Source of the DNA: Caenorhabditis remanei
Taxonomy: Eukaryota > Nematoda > Chromadorea > Rhabditida > Rhabditidae
Assembly (NCBI RefSeq): GCF_010183535.1
Contig: NC_071331.1
Span: 3,100,001-3,164,000, forward strand
Length of the DNA stretch: 64,000 nucleotides
Direction: 5' to 3'
Shown piece by piece: positions 9,105 to 18,781 of this stretch. The position numbers and the translations under genes are program-made. Position 1 is the first letter of the stretch. The number at the start of each line of letters is the position of its first letter. The notes beneath the pieces were generated by a model that had not been told where the DNA came from, searched no databases, and saw nothing but the letters and a program-made list of their open reading frames with translations.

Positions 9105-12007
9105 ATGGATCCGCTCGACAGCGTTATCAACGCCGTAGCATCCCAGGCACAACTGTTGGATAACCCTATCAACTCCGTAGCATCCCCGTTACAACTATCG
9201 GATAAAGTTATCAACTCCGTGGTATCCCCGGCGCAACTTTTGGATAACGTTATCGATTCCGTGGTATCCCCGAAACCACCCGTAGAAAAACCAGTACGGT
9301 ATTGTCTGATCTGTGGCGACAAATCTTCTGGATGTCACTATGGAGTTTTGACCTGTGAAGGATGCAAGGTATTAATTTTTCTCTGATTTCGGAATATCAA
9401 AAACATAAAATTTCAGAAATTCTTCTGCCGTGCGTACGACAAGGAGTATCAATGCAGATACAAGACACCATGTGCGATCACCCCGAAAACTCGAAATGAC
9501 TGTAAAGCGTGTCGACTCAAAAAGTGCAGAGAAGTGGGAATGCATAAACAGTCTCGTGAGTATTCTGGGAAAAAAGTTTTCTTCAAAAAAGAAATTTCAG
9601 AGCCTCCGAAACCAGCCAACACCCGCCCACAACCAATCGACACCATTCAACGTGAGCATTCTGGACAAGCCTTCAAAAACGTTTCCACAAAAAAAGAATT
9701 TTCAGAATCTCTGCTCCCAGCCATCAACAACGTATCTCTGCAACCAGCCAACAACCGTCAACAACCAATCGACACCATTCAACGTGAGTACTCTGGGCAA
9801 ACCTTCAAAAAAAGTTTCCACAAAAAAATAAATTTCAGAACCTCTGGAACCAGCCATCAACGGCCAACAACCATTCAATCCCACTCAAAAGGAAAAGTTT
9901 GAATTCGCATGGGTATGCTGACTATAATATGCATGGTTTAGGAAAAAATTTGAATGAGAATTTCAGATCACCCAAAATATTCATCAATTCCATTTGCCAA
10001 CATATGGCTATTCGAATGAGAGAATGATGATGATGACGATCAAGGATGTTGAACTGGTGAGTTATTGATTTTCGGCAGGAGGGGTACCTGGGAAGGTTAG
10101 GGAATAGGCCCTGTGGGAAAAAAGGATGAATAGAATCATGTGATAATAAATTGGAAAAATGGCAATGTTGAAACGGGAATATAATCAGATCGGTGACCCA
10201 CGCAATTTTTCCAGTCTGCATGCGTTAAATTCGATGACAATTTATGAAAAAGAAAACGGCATGAAAATTGACGTTTTTTCCGGACGAGATTGACAAAAAT
10301 GAAATAAATTGAGAACAATTTGAACAGAATTAGTACTTCCTCCAATTTTGAATCCGAATTTTGGTCATTGTGCAGTTTTTAATGAGCACAGGTTTATTAT
10401 AATACTTCCATTTTCAAAAATTACTTAAAATTCGTTAAATATGTATATTTTTATCGGGTTATGCACACAGTAGACTTCTGCCGCTTTTCCCGTTGTGCTG
10501 ACGCATTAAAAGTAGATTTTGGATTGATAGGGTTCCGTGATTGGATCGTAGCCTTAATTGAAAAAAGAAATTGTAGGAATGGTAGTACTGAGACGGTAAC
10601 TTACAGAACCACATCCTGAGCTTCCGCAGGCTTATTTTAGCGGTATAGTTGCCTTCTGGTTCTCGAGATTCTTGATATCCCCGATCTACCTAACAGTGGT
10701 CTTGGATTTAACTACTTGGTTTATTTTATTCGTTAAATAGCGTAATCAGCAGATTTATTATTTAGATCTTTAACTCTACAACTTGATAGAGCAGCGAAAC
10801 AGTATATCTTACTTTCAGTATTTCATAGAATCATAGTCACAGCTGCTACATGTAGTTGACTGTGTAGTTGAAATCCTTGGACTTGGCTGGCTTGACATGG
10901 TTTAGCTTGTCAATTATTTTTGGGATATAAAAATTCAAAAAAAATTCGACACGGTTAAGGCTGAAAATAAGCAGTCAGTAGTTATAACTCTCAAAATATT
11001 GGGAGAAGAGTTTCTAAACAAACAAATACTATCTAGATTTTGCGCTCCTCAATTTGACATACTAGTGAAACAGTATCTTAATACAAACAAAAGTATTTTT
11101 TTTCAGAAGACCAACACGGAAACTCTCCAACACTTTATCAACGAAATCGACTCCGACATCAAATCCTTCATCCCCTTCACCAGAAACGTTCCAATTCTCA
11201 ACGACATATCCTCCGAAGACAAAATTATTCTCCTGAAGAGACACGCATTCTCCATTTATCTTGTTCGATCCGCACCAGCTTTCACTGACTGCGGATTCCT
11301 TCTCAAGAATGGTGGCATCATTGCCTGGGAAAAGTTCCACAAACTCTTCTACGGGGGGTTGGGAATCAAAATGAAGTCATTTGCGACTGCGATTGAATTG
11401 ATGCATTTTAGCGAGGCGGAACTCGGAGTGTTCTTGATGCTTATCATGCTCCAACCGATTTTAATGAAAGACGTCGTGAAGACGGGATTCGATAATGTGT
11501 TTATGCTGATTGAAAATTACGCTCTGATCTCCAGAACCTTGTATTACAAATTGTCAACTCGAGATCAAGAAGATCGATTGTTTGACAGGATTCAGGGACT
11601 CCTCGAGCAGGTTAACACTATTAGTGAGTTCTATTACCACGACACGTGCCTTACAACCGCGCTCTGCCGAAACGCCAAGAAAATTGTGTGCGAAATTGAG
11701 AGACTCAGAGAAAAAGAGACATTTTTCAAGGGCATTTCGGTAGAGCGCAGTTTTAAGAAATGTGCGAAAAGAATACCAAATTCCAAGAAAAATGACTGAT
11801 TTTTAAATTTTTTGTTCAGATAATCTCCACAATCAAACCCTTGATTTGATAAGAAAAAACCTCATCTGCTTTTCTGTTCCTCGCCTATTCTCTGAAATCT
11901 TCGGTGTCCCACGGACCGTATTGGATGAAGAAGTAGCCGAGCACGTAAGACGAATTAAAGAATCACAAGAATATTTGAAATCTCGTGGGTTATTGAATAT
12001 TCTGTGA
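9105..12007 (+). CDS. Nuclear hormone receptor (DNA-binding domain plus ligand-binding domain)
   Basis: Ligand-regulated type transcription factor acting in the nucleus. Proposed exons: 9105-9368, 9417-9555, 9601-9651, 9706-9783, 9839-9912, 9967-10056, 11107-11761, 11820-12007. All junctions are GT/AG and phases agree, giving 512 aa. Residues about 65-130 form a two-zinc-finger domain: [16 protein letters not shown]-box CEGCK then KFFC, and the second finger ending [14 protein letters not shown]. Before it are 14-residue tandem repeats (residues 8-57). The hinge is built from repeated Gln/Pro-rich short exons. The ligand-binding domain starts at [10 protein letters not shown] and ends [10 protein letters not shown], followed by AATAAA at 12062. 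Exon 7 ends at AAAT before GTGCGA, because the alternative GTAGAG donor is out of phase with exon 8. The ATG at 9105 is the first Met in frame; a non-AUG extension is not needed. The family is greatly expanded in nematodes, so I give no orthologue name. Confidence 0.85.
9126..9275 (+). repeat. 42-bp tandem repeats in the coding sequence before the zinc fingers
   Basis: Four consecutive units begin at 9126, 9168, 9210 and 9252; the last is partial. Each encodes a 14-residue motif close to INSVxSPxQLLDNV. The period is a multiple of three, so unit number can vary without breaking the frame. Confidence 0.85.
9556..9912 (+). repeat. Repeated exon-intron units in the receptor hinge
   Basis: Three introns (9556-9600, 9652-9705, 9784-9838; 45, 54 and 55 bases) resemble one another: GTGAG, TTCTGG or CTCTGGG, a CTTCAAAAA block and ATTTCAG. 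The exons between them share CAACCAATCGACACCATTCA. This indicates tandem duplication of an exon together with its intron. The first two introns are multiples of three and have no stop in the reading frame, so their retention would keep the frame open. Confidence 0.75.
10057..10691 (+). other. Receptor intron 6, 5' part with a dispersed repeat
   Basis: This is the first part of the intron between the DNA-binding and ligand-binding parts. The stretch 10185-10400 is a diverged copy of 17595-17800 (shared: CCGGACGAGATTGACAAAAA, AATTTGAACAGAAT, AATGAGCAC). It therefore contains a piece of the GACCGACC-rich repeat family described at 17540-18060. Confidence 0.6.
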
Positions 12008-12189
12008 CCCGAAATATTTGAAATTATTTTCATAAATTTGTGCTGAAATTTTTGAGAAGAGAATAAACTTTTGTTTGAATTATTAGTTATTTCAAATGAT
12101 AATTCAGAAAGAAGATCACAAAATCTATGTGTACTACTAGAAACAGAAAAAATACAGTTTCATAACTTGCTTGTCTTCAAAAATTATGA
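10692..12189 (+). repeat. Segmental duplication, copy 1 (with ligand-binding exons)
   Basis: The segment starting TAACAGTGGTCTTGG and ending near CTTGTCTTCAAAAATTATG is duplicated at about 15678-17530. It covers 3' intron sequence, both ligand-binding exons, the polyadenylation region and about 120 bases beyond. Exons are nearly identical; the intron part between about 10900 and 11090 is not conserved. Confidence 0.9.
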
Positions 12190-13259
12190 AAGTTGCTAAT
12201 TTGATATACATTATTGAAACAATAAGACTCAAAACAAAGCAAAATTCATCTGGGCGAAGTGTAAAACTAGAAGAATGAGGAGTAATTTTTCACAAATAGC
12301 GCACAAAAGTTGTTTCTGATTGGTTTACTATCCCGGTCCATTCCTCCTTACACTATTATGAATTCACGACATTGCGCCGCATGGCTTTAAAGGCGCATCT
12401 AATTTGTTTAAAATGGTCTCGAAGCGAAAAACATTATCTGCATTTATTTTTAGACCTGCAAAGCTCGAAAATACGGTATTTGATCTTTTTCAACTATGAG
12501 ACCATTCCGCGAAATTTCTAATAAATTAGATGCGCCTTTAAAGCCATTTATAATACTACATGTACGAACCATAAATCTTATTTTTATAAGCTGGAATTTC
12601 ATTATACCAGCATTCCTCTAGTGTCAACTCATTGCAATAAAACTATATTTATCCCAAAACATTCAGAATTATACTCTGTTGTATCTGATTCTTTTTCCAC
12701 GATTCTTTATCGTATCCCAATATGACAGTGGATATTCAAAAACCGCTTGTGTTATAAAACAAACGTGAACCAGGAAATGTTCAGTGTCTTTCTAAACGGA
12801 TACTGTTTCACTGCTCCCAAAAACTGTATTAGGTTAACTTGTTTTCAGTATTGACATCTCATTTGTTTTCATTAGTAGAAGTTGCAATTTTTCTGTTTCA
12901 CCGATGAGAATAGTATGAGTGGAATTTACCGACTCTTCAAACACTTCTTTCCGTTTCTTTGTGGTTTTTTGTAAAATCTGAATGGTTCTCTATTGCGTTG
13001 GTTTATCATTGAACATTTCTACGTCAATTGTTTTGCTATCTGGATTTATAAATGGAATAAATGTTGCAATGGCATTTAAAAAAAACAGAAACAAGAAACG
13101 TAAATATAATTTTTCTATTTTTTCTATTCTACTGTTCTGTACAACTTATGTACTTTGAAAACAAACCTTAGGTCGATAATATGATACCGTGACTATCAAA
13201 TGTCAATAGAATTTAGTTGACCAACTAGAAAAGAGTAGGAAAGAGAACTTACGGAACTA
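12190..13259. other. Spacer between the two ligand-binding modules, with one MITE
   Basis: Apart from the small inverted-repeat element at 12381-12547, this is single-copy AT-rich sequence with frequent GAAAC/GTTTC pentamers. No DNA-binding-domain exon or other coding sequence is visible upstream of the second module. Confidence 0.6.
12381..12547. repeat. Short inverted-repeat element (MITE-like)
   Basis: The termini ATGGCTTTAAAGGCGCATCT and their inverse bound a 167-bp unit. Inner bases TGGTCTC and GAGACCA also pair. No target duplication could be fixed. Confidence 0.75.
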
Positions 13260-15677
13260 TTAGGTTGATGCATAAGTTTCTTTCTTTTTTGAAGGCGTGA
13301 CTTTGGCCCCCGGTCTCTAAGCGATGAGGTTGTTTTTCAACCCAAACTTTTTTGCATTTTTATAACCTCTTTAGTGGCTAACATATAATGTTTCAAGTTG
13401 GTGCCTAGACAGTCCGCTCGTGAAAACGATGGCTTTTTTGATAGCCAACCAAATGCCTATTTTGGAAAGTTTTTTGATTTTTGTCGCATTGGTATCGAAA
13501 TGATAAGATCTTCATAAGAAATTGAACGCAATTTATAGAACACAATTTGATCTTGTTATCTCATTTTAGTTTTCAATCGGAATGTTAAAAACAAAAAAGT
13601 TACGATCAGACAATTGAAAACAAAGAGAAATCATGGTTCAGCTGGGTTCAAACAGATTACAGAAATATTTGAGAGAACATTTGTACCAAACTATTTGTAA
13701 AAGTTAGTAGGGAACATGAGTAAGTTATGCCATAAAAAAGTTTATGACAAAGCCATCAAATTAAATGATTAAACTTAGGTGATATGTTTGCAATGGTTTT
13801 TGCGCTTTTGAAAAATTTTGTGTACTAGACCTGGGTGAAGTCATGGTCTCTTCTCAACGCTCACAAACAAATCTGAATTATTTTGTAAAAAGTAATTAAC
13901 AGTAGATACACTGTTCTGTAATTGTGCAAAAAATCTAGTGGATTGCTTTAGAGGTACGAGCAGAAGGCTTCATCAAACTCAAAAATCATGTGAAATTGAT
14001 GAAGTTGACTTCGCGCTTCTTGCGAAAAAAGACAGATGGCGTGAACATCTGAAACAAAGTAAATTTAGAAACGTCAATGTCTAATTTACTCAATAATAAA
14101 CATTTCCATCAATTAACCTTACTAACGTTAAAGAAAAATCGAAAATACTCGCACATCCCTAAATTGCTGATCTTCACCTTTCTTCAGAGGCGGGAACTGA
14201 ACTATCGTTGCTCAGTTGGAATGTCTTTATTTGCTTTTTACAGTAGCGAGCATAGGTGAGGGCAGATTCATATTTTCATGTGTATCTCTGCTGAATCGTG
14301 TCCGTTTTGCATAATCTTTTTTTTGACAGATAGCTGAAACATTCAGTAATAAGAAAAAAAGTTTTTTGAAAAAGTTAACATTTTAAATTTTATCGATAAT
14401 CGATTTTTCCTGACCGTGATTTGAAAATTCGAAAAAAAACTTTTTATTTTTCTCTTGGAGTTATTGAGTTTTTAATGTCAAAATGATGGAAAATGCTCAG
14501 ATAAACAAAAAATCATGTTGAATTAGTTTCTTAGTTCCTGAGCATCGTGCTAGAGCTCCAGAAGTCAAAAGTGGCGTCCTCGGGAAAACCTTCATAACTC
14601 ATCAAGAAGTTATCCAAATTAGCCAAAACATGTACCAAAAAACGTGTTTTGAGTTCTTCTACAAACCAACATTAAAAAATCAAGATTTTAGAAAAAATAA
14701 TTTTTCAAATTTTTTCACTCAAAATTTTTTGATTCCAATTTTTTCCTGGATTTCCGATATTTTCTGGCTATAAAACGAACATACGTTTCAAATACTGCAT
14801 GCAAAGTGCTTTATCACAAATAATAAAACACATGTTTGTGTTTTTTGTTCGTTTTATAGCCAGAAAGTATCGGAAATCCAGGAAAAAATTGGAATGAAAA
14901 AATTTTGAGTGAAAAAATTTGAAAAATTATTTTTTCTAAAATCTTGATTTTTTAATGTTGGTTTGTAGAAGAACTCAAAACACGTTTTTTGGTACATGTT
15001 TTGGCTAATTTGGATAACTTCTTGATGAGTTATGAAGGTTTTCCCGAGGACGCCACTTTTGACTTCTGGAGCTCTAGCACGATGCTCAGGAACTAAGAAA
15101 CTAATTCAACATGATTTTTTGTTTATTTGAACATGTTCCATCATTTTGACATTAAAAACTCAATAACTCCAAGAGAAAAATAAAAAGTTTTTTTTCGAAT
15201 TTTCAAATCACGGTCAGGAAAAATCGATTATCGATAAAATTTAAAATGTTAACTTTTTCAAAAAACTTTTTTTTCTTATTACTGAATGTTTCAGCTATCT
15301 GTCAAAAAAAAGATTATGCAAAACGGACACGATTCAGCAGAGATACACATGAAAATATGAATCTGCCCTCACCTATGCTCGCTACTGTATACATAACTTT
15401 TCTCGCTTGTTTCAATTTTAAAAAACTCACCCTTTCTTGTCAACATTTTCTAGGAAAAAAATGGAGACGAAGAATGGTACCAAAAAAGGGTTCCTTATGT
15501 GTTTTGACGTGTTTACGGTTGAGATTAAGCAGATGGCAGACGTCAAGCCACAAGTATAATCACAATGAGTTATAGGTACTAACCAACTATTATTCTCATT
15601 ATGGGAATTAATAGTCCTCTAGAAATTTCAGTCCAAAAGTTACCCAAAAAAAGAAAGAAACTTATGCACCAGCCTGA
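13260..15677. mobile_element. Mariner-like element (decayed), containing a nested palindrome
   Basis: The left terminus TTAGGTTGATGCATAAGTTT matches the inverse of the right terminus (TCAGGCTGGTGCATAAGTTT) and runs on into TCTTTCTTTTTT. The flanks are TA (13258-13259 and 15678-15679), the Tc1/mariner target duplication. Without the nested 1147-bp palindrome the element is about 1.27 kb, a normal mariner size. I see no intact transposase frame. The right TA is also the left edge of duplicated copy 2. Confidence 0.8.
14241..15387. mobile_element. Long palindromic foldback element nested in the mariner-like element
   Basis: The termini CAGTAGCGAGCATAGGTGAG and their inverse are flanked by TA on each side (14239-14240, 15388-15389). 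The two arms of about 560 bases are nearly identical and leave a short loop around 14790-14830. A transcript would fold into a very long hairpin. There is no coding capacity. Confidence 0.85.
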
Positions 15678-16066
15678 TAACAGTGGTCTTGGATTTAACT
15701 ACTTGGTTTATTTTATTCGTCAACAAACGTAATCAGAGGATTTATTATTTAGAGCTTGAACTCTACAACTTGATAGAGCAGCGAAACAGTATATCTTACA
15801 TTTTCGTAGAATCATAGTTACAACTTTTGTGCATGTCTAGTGGTTCAGCAGCCTTATGGTTTATTGTGTAATTGAAATCCTCGTCACCATGGACTTGAGT
15901 GTCTCGACATGGTTGAGCTTGTTAATCAGAGTTGCATGGAATTCCGACTTCCGGCTTCCGGATAAGGAAAGTAACTTCCGACTTCCGTCTAGAACTGTGG
16001 AACGTAGGATTTACACTAAATAACATGCTGAAGTGTTATCTGACAATGTACTCTTTTTTTTTTCAG

Positions 16067-16967
16067 AAGACCAACACGGAAACTCTCCAACACTTTATCA
16101 ACGAAATCGACTCCGACATCAAATCCTTCATCCCCTTCACCAGAAACGTTCCACTTCTCAACGACATATCCTCCGAAGACAAAATAATTCTCCTGAAGAG
16201 ACACGCATTCTCCATTTATCTTGTTCGATCCGCACCAGCTTTCACTGACTGCGGATTCCTTCTCAAGAATGGTGGCATCATTGCCTGGGAGAAGTTCCAC
16301 AAACTCTTCTACGGGGGGTTGGGCATAAAAATGAAGTCATTTGCGACTGCGATTGAATTGATGCATTTTAGCGAGGCGGAACTCGGAGTGTTCTTGATGC
16401 TTATCATGCTCCAACCGATTTTAATGAAAGACGTCGTGAAGACGGGATTCGATAATGTGTTTATGCTGATTGAAAATTACGCTCTGATCTCCAGAACCTT
16501 GTATTACAAATTGTCAACGCGAGATCAAGAAGAACGATTGTTCGATAGGATTCAGGGACTCCTTGAGCAGGTTAACACTATTAGTGAGTTCTATTACCAC
16601 GACACGTGCCTTACAACCGCGCTCTACCGAAACGCCAAGAAAATTGTGTGCGAAATTGAGAGACTCAGAGAAAAAGAGACATTTTTCAAGGGCATTTCGG
16701 TAGAGCGCAGTTTTAAGAAATGTGCGAAAAGAATACCAAATTCCAAGAAAAATGACTGATTTTTAAATTTTTTGTTTAGATAATCTCCACAATCAAACTC
16801 TTGATTTGATTAAAAACAACCTCATCTGCTTTTCTGTTCCTCGCCTATTCTCTGAAATCTTCGGTGTCCCACGGACCGTATTGGATGAAGAAGTAGCCGA
16901 GCACGTAAGACGAATTAAAGAATCACAAGAATATTTGAAATCTCGTGGGTTATTGAATATTCTGTGA
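16067..16967 (+). CDS. Second nuclear-receptor ligand-binding domain module, without its own DNA-binding domain
   Basis: Exons 16067-16721 and 16780-16967 match exons 7 and 8 of the upstream receptor in length, phase and splice positions. The reading frame is intact. I see about five amino-acid changes (for example VPILND to VPLLND, DQEDRL to DQEERL, TALCRN to TALYRN, LIRKN to LIKNN) and about eight synonymous ones. The acceptor before AAGACC is preserved in phase 0, so it could be spliced to the same upstream exons as an alternative 3' end. It could also be translated as a ligand-binding-domain-only protein from the Met upstream in the 15932 frame, or be unexpressed. AATAAA follows at about 17410. 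Confidence 0.7.
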
Positions 16968-16978
16968 CCCGAAATATT

Positions 16979-17358
16979 CATACTTGTCACGGGCCGGGCC
17001 GGGCCGGGCCGAAATCAGGAAAAATCTCGGCCCGGCCCGGCCCGGCCCGGCCCGGCCCGTGGCCCGGCCCGGCCCGGCCCGCTCGGCCCGTTTTGAAACA
17101 TTTTTTCAAAACATTTTGAGTTTTTGAACTTTTTTGGAAATTTTTTGAAATTTTTTGAAAAAAGTATAGTTTTCAAATAAACATTTAAAATTGAATCAAA
17201 ATGTGAATATGTAATGATAATTTAAGCATTTTTACTGTTTTTTTTCGAAAAATTTCAAAAAAAAATTGGTATAAATGGGTACCCATTTTTGAATCCGGGC
17301 CGTCGGGCCGGGCCGGGCCGAGAGAAATTTCGGCCCGGCCCGATTTTTGACAAGTATG
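16979..17358. mobile_element. GC-rich non-autonomous hAT-like element
   Basis: Termini CATACTTGTCACGGGCC and GACAAGTATG are flanked by the 8-bp duplication GAAATATT (16971-16978 and 17359-17366). Copy 1 of the duplication has a single GAAATATT at the same point (about 11999-12025 region, after the stop codon), which is an empty site. Blocks of tandem GGGCC/CGGCC next to both termini surround an AT-rich core. There is no transposase; an 8-bp duplication points to hAT. Confidence 0.95.
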
Positions 17359-17539
17359 GAAATATTTGAAATTATTTTCATAAATTTGTGCTGAAATTTT
17401 TGAGAAGATAATAAACTTTTGTTTGAATTATTTTAGATTGTTAATTCAGAAAGAAGATCACAAAATCTATGTGTACTACTAGAAACAGAAAAGAATACAG
17501 TTTCATAACTTGCTTGTCTTCAAAAATTATGGAACCTTA

Positions 17540-18060
17540 CTATTGGGTCGACAATATAGGAACATTTTTTGACCGACCTGACCGACCCCCGACCGACCGA
17601 TCGCCGACCTACGCAATTTTTTTTGTCGGCATGCGCTATATTCGACGACAATTTTTGAAAAAGAAATCGGCTGAAAACTGACATTTTTCCGGACGAGATT
17701 GACAAAAAATGGAATAAATTTGGAATAATTTGAACAGAATAAGCGCTTCCAACAATTTTTGATACCAATTTTCGGTCATAGTGAAGTTTTCAATGAGCAC
17801 GGACCTTTTGTTCCGATCACTCGAAATTCATCAAATGTTTCATAATGAATCATGTTTTTACATAATTGTATTAAAACTTTTCACAAATTGAATTTCGAAA
17901 AATTCTGAAATTTGTGAAAAAAATAAATGCATTTAAACTCCCGCCGATAAATACGCAAACACTTCACGCACAAATGCGGACATCGGTCGGCTCGGTTGGT
18001 CGGCAGTTGGTCGGCGGTCTTACCGAAGCCGACTGGACCGAATGGAAGCTTTCTAGCAAG
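17540..18060. repeat. GACCGACC-rich dispersed repeat
   Basis: The left part has GACCGACCTGACCGACCCCC and the right part GGTCGGCGGTC then CCGACTGGACCGAATGGAA. Related pieces lie at 10185-10400, 25570-25690 and (inverted) 57870-58110. Ends and target duplication could not be fixed, so the class is unknown. Confidence 0.65.
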
Positions 18061-18218
18061 ATGAATAAGAAAAATTGAAAAGTTATTAAAAATGAATTTC
18101 CTGAAACCGTAAGTTTATTTATTGTAATTGCGATACATCACTCATTTTGGAACAGTCAAAATGAAAATAGGCATTTTACTTTATTTGAACGCTTATTATG
18201 CCAAAAACTACCGCAGTA

Positions 18219-18776
18219 CACAGTCTCCCAGACTCCGAGTAAGAACTGCAAGAAAATTTTTGATCTACCCTCATGAAACGAAAAATTTGAGAAATTAGCA
18301 GGTCTAAAACGTTATTACTTTAATTACGTTTTGCGTAAAGCTCAAGGTCAGAAGTAAGAACATTTCAGTTTTAGAATTATTCTGAGAGCATTATCCACCC
18401 ATTCAATCCAAAAAATCCTGGTTTCAGATATTATTTCAAGTCGAAAAGGCAATTTTTCATTTTGATTTCGGAAAAATCTACGGGATTTGTTCATTTCTCA
18501 ACATTATCCAACGAATGATAGATTTTTCCGAAATCAATTGAAAAATAGCCTTTTCGACCTGAAATAATATCTGAAACCAGGATTTTTTGGATTGAATGGG
18601 TGGATAATGCTCTCAGAATAATTCTAAAACTGAAATGTTCTTACTTCTGACCTTGAGCTTTACGCTAAAAATTAAAGTAATAACGTTTTAGACCTGCTAA
18701 TTTCTCAAATTTTTCGTTTCATGAGGGTAGATCAAAAATTTCCTTGCAGTTCTTACTCTGAGTCTGGGAGACTGTG
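18219..18776. mobile_element. Foldback element with CAC termini and 5-bp target duplication
   Basis: The termini CACAGTCTCCCAGACTC and their inverse are flanked by CAGTA (18214-18218 and 18777-18781). The arms pair over about 250 bases around a centre near 18500. It is non-coding. Like the element at 5034 it has a CAC terminus and a 5-bp duplication. Confidence 0.85.
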
Positions 18777-18781
18777 CAGTA

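Larger units (their letters stand above)
15678..17530 (+). repeat. Segmental duplication, copy 2 (with second ligand-binding module)
   Basis: Paralogous to 10692-12189. It carries a 380-bp hAT-like insertion (16979-17358) that is missing from copy 1. A GGAAGTC/CTTCCGAC-type repeat (15940-15990) sits in the part of the intron that differs between copies. Confidence 0.9.
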
